From Acinetobacter sp. ANC 5054 (GTDB lineage: Bacteria > Pseudomonadota > Gammaproteobacteria > Pseudomonadales > Moraxellaceae): a DNA stretch of 64,000 nt. The stretch covers positions 1 to 64,000 of the forward strand of contig NZ_NEGG01000007.1 in NCBI RefSeq assembly GCF_002135295.1, read 5' to 3'. The translations under genes and the position numbers were made by a program. The notes under the pieces were generated by a model. The model searched no databases. It was not told the origin of the DNA and saw only the letters and a program-made list of their open reading frames with translations. This document shows positions 28,822-36,566 of the stretch, in pieces (the stretch's first letter is position 1; each line of letters opens with the position of its first letter).

Positions 28822-29190
28822 CTCCGAAAACTCTTTTTATGGACTATAAAAATTAGTAATAATTAAGATTTTTCTGACATCTAACGTGTCGGAAAACTCC
28901 CTTTCCAACGTGTGCATAAACTCCCTTTTTTAAGGACTCCGAAAATCTAATGAAACAATAAGATTAGAGTAAGGTTTTATCAGTATCTAGAGATAGCCGA
29001 AAAATCTTAAAGGGCAAGGTTAGGGTAAGATTTTATTGGAATCTAACGTGTCCAAAAATTATATTATTTTGCTTATCTAAGATTTTTCGGACATCAATGA
29101 CCACAAGATTACAACAAGGTTTATAAAATACCTTTAGGGACTGAAAAAACTCTTTTTTATGGACTCTAAAAATTATTATTTTCATAGAAT
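28822..29190. repeat. Repeat-rich region, candidate replication origin
   Basis: Several kinds of direct repeat occur in this gene-free stretch. AAACTCTTTTT-ATGGACT-TAAAAATTA recurs at 28828 and 29147, with a partial copy near 28917. TCTAACGTGTC occurs at 28880 and 29042. AAGATTTTTCNGACATC occurs at 28865 and 29079, with an inverted CCGAAAAATCTT copy at 28997. A further pair starts TTAG-GTAAG-TTTTAT at 28964/29020. The position just downstream of a primase/helicase-like gene fits an iteron-type origin. Confidence 0.65.
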
Positions 29191-29242
29191 CACAAATGAC
29201 AAAACCGACAAAACTATTGAAGTAATGTCAGTTTTGGCAGTG

Positions 29243-31468
29243 CTACTTTTGCGAAAAGTAGATTTTAGGGTTTATCAAATAGCGTTTACTTGGTCGCCCA
29301 CCTCTTACCGATGATTCAATTTCTTGCTCATTCAGCCATTCATAATCCACAAGTAGCTCAAGGGCTTCATTTACAGCATTCAAGTCTGTTAAACCTTTCC
29401 AATTTTTACGATGCACTTCTCTTGAACTAAAGCCATCACTTCGCCATGAATCATTTATATTGAGCTTTTTTAGCTTCATTGCTAAAGCATTAGCTTTAAA
29501 CGTAGCAGAATGTAAAACCATGCCATAAATGCGCCGTGCATGGCTTTCTAAGTATTCACACCATTTAATTGCCATTTCTACGCATGAAAGGCTTATACCC
29601 CCTATACGCTCACCTAATTGCACTGAATCAATAAGATGAAATATTAAAGCCAAAGATGGCATTAACTTTCCAAACTTCGATAAATGCTCTTGAATAATTG
29701 CATGCTCTTCATTGGGGATAGTGATGCCATTTAATTGAGTTGACCATGTTTTATAGGCTTCTTGAGCCTCTTGTGTAAATCGAAAATAAGGTCGAATATT
29801 AAATTCATCACTTGGTTTTGCCCCCAATAGAACTAACTCATGTTCATTGAGTTCATCAAGCTGTTTAAACAAACTAAATACAGCCTCTTTAGCATCTTTA
29901 TTGCTCTTGCTATCTGCATATTGCCATTGGGCTAAATCAGGATAAATGAGCAATTGAAAACGCTGTAATAAGCCGTCATTCCCCATCCCTCTAATTGTCT
30001 TTTCTAAATAGCTCATTAATTTATCAGGCTGAATACCACCCAATACTGATAAACAGTGATTTTGAATATATCCTGAACCTCTTGTAATACGATCAAATTG
30101 ATATGAACCTGTGCCGTTCCATCCCTCTAGATAAAATGCTCGTCCTGTATCAGTATCATTTTGATCTAATGAACTGAGTAAGCCTATAAGTTCATCTCGA
30201 ATGACTAAAATGCCGTTTGGATTACTTCTTTCTAAATCCGCCAATGCTTCGGGTGAGCTGTCATTGGTGAAGTAACGTTTTAATACAGGTCTGTGATTCA
30301 CTTCGGTTTGCATTTCTGCAATATCTTGAGCGAGTTTTAATTTTTCACTTTCCTCTTTTGCTTTATCTAATTTTTTAACCAGCTCTTTTTCAGTAGATTT
30401 AAAAACGATACCTTTGGCAATATTTTCCTTTTGCTCGAGTTCATATTGTTCTTTAGCCTGCAATACAAGTCGATCTAAATGCCGTGTTCCTGCACTTATT
30501 GCGGGCGACTTCTTGCTACTCGGTGGCGCAATAATTCCGCCCCATAAGTTAGGTACAATCGAATAATCATCTAATTGTTTAGGCTTGATAGCGACTCTCG
30601 CACCAATCAATGCACCCAATGAAGTTAATAAACACACGGCGACTAAATCAAAAGTCATGTTATCCGCTCGTTTGGCTTCATCCGCACAATAGGTATATAC
30701 ATCGGTCGGAAGCATATCTTTTGTAATTTTCTTCACTGGTAATAATTCAGATTTTATTTGTTTGGGTTCTTTCCAAACTTCCTGAAATATTGGTAACACT
30801 TGAATTGCCTCACCTATAAACGCTTGTACCTCTTGTGCTGTTTCATATTGTGTAATTTCTATAAAAGTTCCATCACTTCGATACTGGTCTATAAGCTGTA
30901 CTTTTTGGCTTTGTGCTATTTCGAGTAATATTTCTTTATTTTGTGGTCGTGTCGGGATATATAGCTGTTTATAACCTGCACCCCATAACTGATTTATAAC
31001 TGCTTCAATTATGTTTAAATCAGCTTGTTTTAATGCAGTATTTGTTGTTTTACACATATCAGGCAATATTGCTAAAACAACAGCATAATCAGTTCTTGCC
31101 ACGCTAAAAAATTCTTCTAATTCGCGCGCGATTATAACAGGTCTGTCTTTATGCAATTGCCCATAATATGCAAATCCTTTAGCTAAACCTCCATCAGGGA
31201 ATATTTGAACAGTCTTTTTATCCTGAAGTACCGCACACTGAATCAGTTTTAATTGCCCGTTATAGATTGGCAATATCATTGGGCTTTCATATTTCACGCC
31301 ATCTATATCAACGACTGTATTATCAATATAGATGGGTTGTTTAGGGCTACCATTTGATTCAATGATAGGGTGACGCATAAATGCGCCGTCCTGTGGATTA
31401 AGTCTTATACAATTTGCTAATATATCTTTAGGCTGTTCTAAGCTCGGGCTTTCAAGAGTATCAGTCAT
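29243..31468 (-). CDS. DUF3987 primase/helicase-like protein (741 aa)
   Basis: The central part fits DUF3987 (YfjI-like) proteins of prophages and satellites. A Walker A-like APPSSKKSPA lies at 314-323 and a Walker B-like LVIRDELIGLL at 421-431, followed by GRAFYLEGWNGTGSYQFDRI and the GGIQPDKL motif. The N-terminal 45-235 region looks like a TOPRIM/primase-type domain (PDGGLAKGF, VIIARELEEFFSVA). AGGGGG precedes the ATG, which starts one base after the stop of the HTH gene. By family analogy it drives replication of the element, perhaps from the adjacent repeats. Confidence 0.88.
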   Translation of the reverse strand: MTDTLESPSLEQPKDILANCIRLNPQDGAFMRHPIIESNGSPKQPIYIDNTVVDIDGVKYESPMILPIYNGQLKLIQCAVLQDKKTVQIFPDGGLAKGFAYYGQLHKDRPVIIARELEEFFSVARTDYAVVLAILPDMCKTTNTALKQADLNIIEAVINQLWGAGYKQLYIPTRPQNKEILLEIAQSQKVQLIDQYRSDGTFIEITQYETAQEVQAFIGEAIQVLPIFQEVWKEPKQIKSELLPVKKITKDMLPTDVYTYCADEAKRADNMTFDLVAVCLLTSLGALIGARVAIKPKQLDDYSIVPNLWGGIIAPPSSKKSPAISAGTRHLDRLVLQAKEQYELEQKENIAKGIVFKSTEKELVKKLDKAKEESEKLKLAQDIAEMQTEVNHRPVLKRYFTNDSSPEALADLERSNPNGILVIRDELIGLLSSLDQNDTDTGRAFYLEGWNGTGSYQFDRITRGSGYIQNHCLSVLGGIQPDKLMSYLEKTIRGMGNDGLLQRFQLLIYPDLAQWQYADSKSNKDAKEAVFSLFKQLDELNEHELVLLGAKPSDEFNIRPYFRFTQEAQEAYKTWSTQLNGITIPNEEHAIIQEHLSKFGKLMPSLALIFHLIDSVQLGERIGGISLSCVEMAIKWCEYLESHARRIYGMVLHSATFKANALAMKLKKLNINDSWRSDGFSSREVHRKNWKGLTDLNAVNEALELLVDYEWLNEQEIESSVRGGRPSKRYLINPKIYFSQK

Positions 31469-31469
31469 G

Positions 31470-31679
31470 TTAGCCCCCTATAAGCTCATATCGAGCATGA
31501 ATGCCTTTTCCTGAATCATTATCCTCGTCATGGGTTTTAATATCGTAACCCGCACAACGTAATTCAAAAATCACTGCACTGAGTCGATAGCAATTACATA
31601 AGGCAATTGCTTCTCGTTGAGTAATACTTTTACCTTGTTGCAGATGTCGAAGAATATTCGCTTTATGAGTGATACGCAT
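31470..31679 (-). CDS. Small helix-turn-helix protein (69 aa)
   Basis: The sequence HLQQGKSITQREAIALCNCYRLSAVIFELRCAGY fits a short winged/HTH domain (HTH_39-like) found beside primase genes in phages and satellites. GGAGG precedes the ATG. It lies between the alpA-like gene (3-base gap) and the DUF3987 gene, clearly one operon. It may help load the replication protein or regulate it. Confidence 0.8.
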   Translation of the reverse strand: MRITHKANILRHLQQGKSITQREAIALCNCYRLSAVIFELRCAGYDIKTHDEDNDSGKGIHARYELIGG

Positions 31680-31682
31680 AAA

Positions 31683-31898
31683 TTAAACCTCCTCAGTTGT
31701 AAGGCTTAACTTTTGCTTTTCGTGCCATGCCATAAGCTCGGCATAATCGAAGAAAACTGCACTTTGCTTACTTGTTCCCGCCTTAATCGCTTTCGGAAAA
31801 GATTCATCTGTACGCTGTAAATGTCGGAGCTTTTCACGGCTGATATCTAAAAGTTCACAAGTTTTTTTGAACTGAAGGCGCAAAGGTGTAATAGTCAT
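31683..31898 (-). CDS. AlpA-like excisionase/regulator, right element
   Basis: The 71-aa product (MTITPLRLQF from the ATG at 31898) has the HTH CELLDISREKLRHLQRTDESFP and the FDYAELMAWHEKQK end typical of AlpA. A paralogue lies at 25180. AlpA proteins control integrase transcription or excision in P4-like elements. AGGT lies just upstream of the chosen ATG. First gene of alpA-HTH-DUF3987. Confidence 0.85.
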   Translation of the reverse strand: MTITPLRLQFKKTCELLDISREKLRHLQRTDESFPKAIKAGTSKQSAVFFDYAELMAWHEKQKLSLTTEEV

Positions 31899-32018
31899 AA
31901 ACATACCTGTATTTGAAAAAGTAAAGGTATTATTTAATTTAATTACAATGATTTAAATGCTTGAGCTAGCTCAATGCACACTTATGTTGCACGAAGTACA
32001 GTTTGCTTGATAACAGTA

Positions 32019-32747
32019 TTATTTCTTCTTTTTACTGTATTTTTCACTCAACCAATTACTAACAGTTCTTGGGTCATTAACCCCTATTTCTAGGTAAATC
32101 TCCCGAGCACATTGTGCATATGAATGGTATTTCCCCTTTTCATATAGTTCATATGCTTTTGCTTTTTTTAATTCAAAAACCATTTTTCTGGCTTGAGCGC
32201 CTTTTTTATGAATATCTACTACATGTTTAGGCTGTTTTTTTAATTTTTGACCTATATTAATTGAGTTTTTTATCCTCTCATTGAGAATATTAATTGCTTG
32301 AGCCCAAACAAAAAATCTATCAAATGCTATGAAAAATGTTGAGATTATTTGTTTTGAATCCCTACAAAATTGTAAATTCTCTAAATCGTTTAACAAGCTT
32401 TTTTTTTCAAAACAAATATCACTTAAGAGAACTACATCATTAAAATGAATAAAGTATCGCATTGAATTATAAATATTATTTATGTCAACTTTGAGTACTT
32501 CTGATAATCCTGTATTTTCTAAGTCTTCATATAAATTATTCCTGAAACCCAGTAATAATTTTGAAAAATCATCCTTTTCAATTTTCATTATTTGGCAAAA
32601 AAAATCGTAACTATAATTAAATTGATTTAACGACATTAAGACCATGCTAAAAGATGGTTTATTTTCGTCTAAGCGTAATTCTTCATTAAACTTTTTTAGA
32701 CTTTTTAGTATTTTTATATCTTCAGTTGTAAGTGAAATTTCAGCCAT
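32019..32747 (-). CDS. Putative DNA-binding protein of the element (242 aa)
   Basis: I do not recognise the family. Residues 1-170 are helical and Leu/Phe-rich. The C-terminus is strongly basic (KKQPKHVVDIHKKGAQARKM) and ends with a probable helix-turn-helix (SYAQCAREIYLEIG, PRTVSNWLSEKY). It starts 20 bases after the integrase stop, so it is likely co-transcribed with it. Confidence 0.75.
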   Translation of the reverse strand: MAEISLTTEDIKILKSLKKFNEELRLDENKPSFSMVLMSLNQFNYSYDFFCQIMKIEKDDFSKLLLGFRNNLYEDLENTGLSEVLKVDINNIYNSMRYFIHFNDVVLLSDICFEKKSLLNDLENLQFCRDSKQIISTFFIAFDRFFVWAQAINILNERIKNSINIGQKLKKQPKHVVDIHKKGAQARKMVFELKKAKAYELYEKGKYHSYAQCAREIYLEIGVNDPRTVSNWLSEKYSKKKK

Positions 32748-32766
32748 ATTTCTGTCCTATAATTAA

Positions 32767-33996
32767 TTAAACATTTCTTTTAAATTGAATTATTGATTGA
32801 TCTGCTATTTCTTCTAAATGATTCGCATACCATTGCATCATATTGGCTCTGTCTTGTAAGTACTGAGCCTTGTTATACACGCCTGCTACACCATCTTTTA
32901 CATGCGCTAAAGCCGATTCAATATGACGCTCATCAAAGCCACGATTATTTAAAAGCGTACTGGCTATATGCCTAAAACCGTGTGGCGTTTGTCGCCCCTC
33001 ATACCCCATACGGCGCAAAGCCATAATAAAAACCGTATCCGACTTTGGCTTACTCTTATCTGAACGACTTGGAAATAAAAAATCAGAATTAGTATCGTAG
33101 CTTTTAAGTTCATTCAGAATTGCTATGGCTTGAGTCGGTAAAGGCACAACATGCTCACGGCGTTTCTTCATCCGTTCTTCGGGTATATTCCATACAGCAT
33201 TTTTAAAATCAAACTCATCCCATTTTGCGCCGCGCAATTCACTAGGACGACAAAACAGCATAGCAAGCAACTGCAACCCCATACGAACATCCATCGTAGG
33301 ATAATTATTGATAGCTCTCAGCAATGCAGGTAGTTCTTTTTCGTCTACATGTGCCATATTTGTTTTTTTGCCCTGCTCTAAATATTTCTGAATACCCTCC
33401 AAAGGATTGTAATCAATACGACCTGTGACCTTTGCATAATCGTATATATCCCGACACATTGCCCGCATACGATTTACTTGTTCAAAAATGCCTTTCTCTT
33501 GTTGTATCCCTTTTAACAAGTTCATCCATTCAATTGGTTTAATCGTTGTATATAGGCGCTTACCAAAAACAGGAAATATGTGCTTTTCCAATGCACCTTT
33601 ATTGCGTGTCATGGTATCAGCTACCCATGAGTTTAGTTTTGTATCTAACCACTCACGAGCCAGTAATTCAAAAGTCGCATTATTTTGTTCTAGCTCTTGT
33701 CTTTTCCGCTCTTGTTTAGAAATGATTGGGTTTTCACCTTTAGATACATCATCTAAAAGCTCTTTGGCTTTTTTACGTGCTAATTGCCCTGCAACTTCGG
33801 GATAGCCACCAAGTCCAAGCCACGACCACTTACCATCAGGCTTTTTATATCTCAATTGCCATGACTTGTTACCATCAGGTTTTACTCGAATATATAAACC
33901 ATTGCCATCAAGCTCTCTATATTCTTTTGATTCAGCTTCAAGATTAGCCAGAACGGTGTCAGATAAAGGACGGCGTTTTATTTCAGTTCTTTTCAT
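32767..33996 (-). CDS. Tyrosine site-specific integrase
   Basis: A P4-type integrase. An N-terminal DUF4102 arm-binding domain (LSDTVLANLE, LDGNGLYIRVKPDGNKSWQLRY) is followed by a core-binding domain and the catalytic domain. The catalytic residues are visible as R250 (CRPSELRG), H339-R342 (HGFRH), H365 (LAH) and Y374 (GVYNKAQYL). The ATG at 33996 (409 aa) is preceded by AAGG; the TTG at 34020 in the longest frame has no support. It lies 180 bases from the ssrA 3' end, its inferred target. Confidence 0.95.
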   Translation of the reverse strand: MKRTEIKRRPLSDTVLANLEAESKEYRELDGNGLYIRVKPDGNKSWQLRYKKPDGKWSWLGLGGYPEVAGQLARKKAKELLDDVSKGENPIISKQERKRQELEQNNATFELLAREWLDTKLNSWVADTMTRNKGALEKHIFPVFGKRLYTTIKPIEWMNLLKGIQQEKGIFEQVNRMRAMCRDIYDYAKVTGRIDYNPLEGIQKYLEQGKKTNMAHVDEKELPALLRAINNYPTMDVRMGLQLLAMLFCRPSELRGAKWDEFDFKNAVWNIPEERMKKRREHVVPLPTQAIAILNELKSYDTNSDFLFPSRSDKSKPKSDTVFIMALRRMGYEGRQTPHGFRHIASTLLNNRGFDERHIESALAHVKDGVAGVYNKAQYLQDRANMMQWYANHLEEIADQSIIQFKRNV

Positions 33997-34002
33997 TAGC
34001 CT

Positions 34003-34050
34003 TGTATCCCTTGTGTTCAATTTTTTCTCAAGGATACACGTAGGGATACA
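34003..34050. repeat. Putative integrase arm-site cluster, right end
   Basis: GGATACA occurs twice in the same sense (34032-34050, a 19-base segment identical to 27482-27500) and once inverted (34003-34009). The cluster covers the integrase leader and so could also autoregulate int. Confidence 0.65.
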
Positions 34051-34097
34051 CGAAGCGCAATACTATATGCTTTTATGTTTGGTTATGTTTAGGCAAG

Positions 34098-34133
34098 AAA
34101 AAAGGCCTAAACCCTTAAGATTTAAGCCTTTCC
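34098..34133 (-). terminator. Terminator downstream of ssrA
   Basis: AAAGGC-TAAA pairs with TTTA-GCCTTT; in the minus sense a run of T residues follows. It lies about 43 bases beyond the ssrA 3' end and is supplied by the inserted element. Confidence 0.75.
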
Positions 34134-34175
34134 GTTTTATATTCAGTTATATTTCGTCATATAAAACTAGGTATT

Positions 34176-34534
34176 TGGTGGAGATGGCGGGAGTTGAACC
34201 CGCGTCCGCCAGCACTACGCTCGAGAATACTACATGCTTAGATATCGTCTATTGTTTTAACTCTTTGTGACCCGACGAACAGGGTACAAATCGCGATCCT
34301 CTAAGTTTAGTACAAAGCCCCGAGGCTTGGCTTTATACGGACTTGTGTGCGTGCGCTTCAGTCGGACTCTCTAACCACAAGTATTCGGAGAGGCGGACAA
34401 GCTGCCCTTAGGCAGCTAGAGCGTATGATTCGTCGTTTGCGACTAAAAAATGCAAATTTGATTTACGAGAGAAAATGCGCTCTCGACATGCATCTATGAG
34501 TTTCATCACCAGCGTCGAAGCCAGAAACATCCCC
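34176..34534 (-). ncRNA. ssrA: Transfer-messenger RNA (tmRNA)
   Basis: tmRNA rescues stalled ribosomes and tags the nascent protein. The 5' end (34534) reads GGGGATGTTTCTGGCTTCGA, and its GGGGATG pairs with CATCTCC of the 3' acceptor, which ends in CCA at 34176. The T-arm GGTTCAACTCCCGCC is present. The tag frame (34408-34440, from GCA to TAA) encodes ANDESYALAA. The total of 359 bases is normal. The integrated element at 27420-34175 uses its 3' end as target and leaves the gene intact. Confidence 0.97.
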
Positions 34535-34663
34535 AAAGTGAGAGCAATCATAGCATAACTGAATATAAATACGATGTATTTTCTACACATTTACACTTTT
34601 GAATGCGCTTAATTACATAATTGCGCTAATATTTTATATTTCAAGACCTCAAAAGAAAAATAT

Positions 34664-36148
34664 ATGAGCTATTTACTTGCACTCGATCAAGGGACTACGT
34701 CTAGTCGTGCGATTATTTTTAATGAACATGGACAAGTTCAGGCAACAGCTCAACGCGAAACCCATATTCAAACCCCGCATTCAGGTTGGGTCGAGCAAGA
34801 TGCCCAAGAAATTTGGAGTACCCAAATTGCCGTCGTTCAGCAAGCCCTCGCCTCTGCTCGCATCCTCGCCAAAGACATTAAGGCTATTGGTCTAACCAAC
34901 CAACGTGAAACCACTGTAGTGTGGGACAAGCGTAATGGTCAACCACTTGCACCAGCCATTGTTTGGCAAGACCGTCGTGCTACAGAATGGTGTGGACAAC
35001 TCACTCAGCAAAACCTCAATGATCTGATTCATAAAAAAACAGGGCTACGTATCGACCCCTATTTCAGTGCAGGCAAATTAGTTTGGTTACTGGAGCATGT
35101 GCAAGGCTTACGTGAGCTTGCAGAACAAGGTTATGTCGCTTTTGGTACGATTGACAGTTGGTTGGTGTGGAATCTAACCCAAGGTGCAGAGCATGTGATT
35201 GAAGCCAGTAATGCATCTCGTACTATGCTGATGAACCTGCAAAAACAAGCTTGGGATGAAGAATTACTTGAGCTGTTTAATATCCCACATTCTGTTCTAC
35301 CTAAAATCATTTCTTCAGATCAATACGTTGCCGATACCGCCACAGGTTTACTCGGCGCAAATATCCCGATTACAGGTATTTTAGGTGATCAACAATCTGC
35401 GCTGTTTGGTCAATCTTGCTTTGAAGCAGGCACGGCAAAAAACACTTATGGCACAGGTTGCTTCATGCTGTTCAATACAGGGAATGAAGTTCAATATAGT
35501 CAAAATAAATTACTTTCTACACTGGCTTGGCAGGCTCAAGACAAAACTACCTATGCTTTAGAGGGCAGCGTGTTTATGGCAGGTGCCATCGTGCAATGGT
35601 TACGAGATGGTTTAGGGATTATTCAAAAAAGTAGTGATGTAGAACGACTGGCATGTCAGGTTGAACATACCGATGGCGTGGTTTTGGTCCCTGCCTTTAC
35701 AGGACTCGGTGCACCGCATTGGGACAGCGATGCGCGTGCCCTACTCTGTGGCATGTCACGCGGAACCAATAAAGCTCACATTGCCCGCGCTGCTTTGGAG
35801 TCCATCGCCTTTCAAGTTTCAGATGTCTTAACAGCCATGCAATCTGACTTAACCAATCCACTCAAAGAGCTTCGTGTCGATGGCGGTGCCAGTAGCAATG
35901 ATATGCTCATGCAATTCCAGGCCGATATTTTAAACGTGCCTGTATTACGTCCGAAACTATTAGAGTCGACTGCATGGGGCGCAGCCGCTATGGCTGGGTT
36001 AAAATCGGGCGTATTTTCAAATCTCGATGAAATTTCAGCATCTTGGAAACTTGAACGGGCGTTTGAACCGAAAATGAATGCCGATCAACGTGAATATCAT
36101 TTAGCTCAATGGCAATCCGCTTTGAAGCGCGCAAAATCCGACCTTTAA
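34664..36148 (+). CDS. glpK: Glycerol kinase
   Basis: GlpK phosphorylates glycerol to glycerol 3-phosphate with ATP. The 494-aa product has the FGGY-kinase signatures: ALDQGTTSSRAIIF at the N-terminus, GLTNQRETTVVWD, IVWQDRR, GILGDQQSALFGQ and RVDGGASSNDMLMQFQAD. No glpF or glpD is adjacent. It starts 130 bases from the divergent ssrA gene and ends at a terminator. Confidence 0.97.
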   Translation: MSYLLALDQGTTSSRAIIFNEHGQVQATAQRETHIQTPHSGWVEQDAQEIWSTQIAVVQQALASARILAKDIKAIGLTNQRETTVVWDKRNGQPLAPAIVWQDRRATEWCGQLTQQNLNDLIHKKTGLRIDPYFSAGKLVWLLEHVQGLRELAEQGYVAFGTIDSWLVWNLTQGAEHVIEASNASRTMLMNLQKQAWDEELLELFNIPHSVLPKIISSDQYVADTATGLLGANIPITGILGDQQSALFGQSCFEAGTAKNTYGTGCFMLFNTGNEVQYSQNKLLSTLAWQAQDKTTYALEGSVFMAGAIVQWLRDGLGIIQKSSDVERLACQVEHTDGVVLVPAFTGLGAPHWDSDARALLCGMSRGTNKAHIARAALESIAFQVSDVLTAMQSDLTNPLKELRVDGGASSNDMLMQFQADILNVPVLRPKLLESTAWGAAAMAGLKSGVFSNLDEISASWKLERAFEPKMNADQREYHLAQWQSALKRAKSDL

Positions 36149-36176
36149 TTCTTTAGCTCCTTTTACATCTTTCAAT

Positions 36177-36206
36177 AAAAAACCGCTGCTTAGAGCGGTT
36201 TTTTTA
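36177..36206 (+). terminator. Terminator after glpK
   Basis: AAAAAACCGCT pairs with AGCGGTTTTTT around a short loop, 28 bases past the stop codon. Confidence 0.88.
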
Positions 36207-36566
36207 TGCTTCAGTGCTATTTAACTGATGTTACTTCGTTACATCAGAAGCACAATTTGATTCAACAAAAAGAACGATACGCGCTAAGGTCATCCGCAAG
36301 TGTTTGAGGCAGGGCTACTTCTAATCCAAAATGTTTTTGCGATACTTTGAATAATTTGACTTTAGTGAACGAGTTTTGCGGATGGCAATGGTTTTCTTGC
36401 GGAGCATTGCTCCTCATTTTGCCTAATGAGAAGCGTGGCTTCGTAAGAGTACCTCCAGCCGAAGGCTAATCCCTTTATTCAAACCCTAGATGTAAGACTC
36501 CGTCGAATAGAATTAAAAATCATTTTTAAAATACGAAATTTCTTTTACTGGCCTAAGCTCAATTAT
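36207..36566. other. Non-coding stretch with several inverted repeats
   Basis: No credible gene. CTGATGT (36225-36231) pairs with ACATCAG (36241-36247). CATCCGCAA (36291-36299) is repeated inverted as TTGCGGATG (36376-36384). GGAGCA-TTGCTCC and GAAGC-GTG-GCTTC hairpins follow between 36410 and 36445. The unit may be a dispersed repeat; this cannot be checked here. Confidence 0.5.

Larger units (their letters stand above)
27420..34175. mobile_element. Satellite-like integrative element at ssrA (about 6.75 kb)
   Basis: The element is bounded by ssrA on the right and by a degenerate copy of the ssrA end on the left. In minus-strand order it carries an integrase, a 242-aa putative DNA-binding protein, an AlpA-like regulator, a small HTH protein, a DUF3987 primase/helicase-like protein, a repeat-rich non-coding region and two cargo genes. 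I saw no structural, packaging or lysis genes. Size, gene order and absence of virion genes fit phage satellites (P4-like or PICI-like) or a small integrative plasmid-like island. Which family it belongs to is not decided by the sequence alone. Confidence 0.8.

Noticed and set aside
24683..34175. Complete prophage
   Set aside because: No capsid, portal, terminase, tail or lysis genes are visible, and the gene set fits satellite-type elements.
34408..34590. 60-codon minus-strand frame ending in ANDESYALAA
   Set aside because: Only the final ten codons are real coding, as the tmRNA tag; the rest is the structured 5' part of ssrA.
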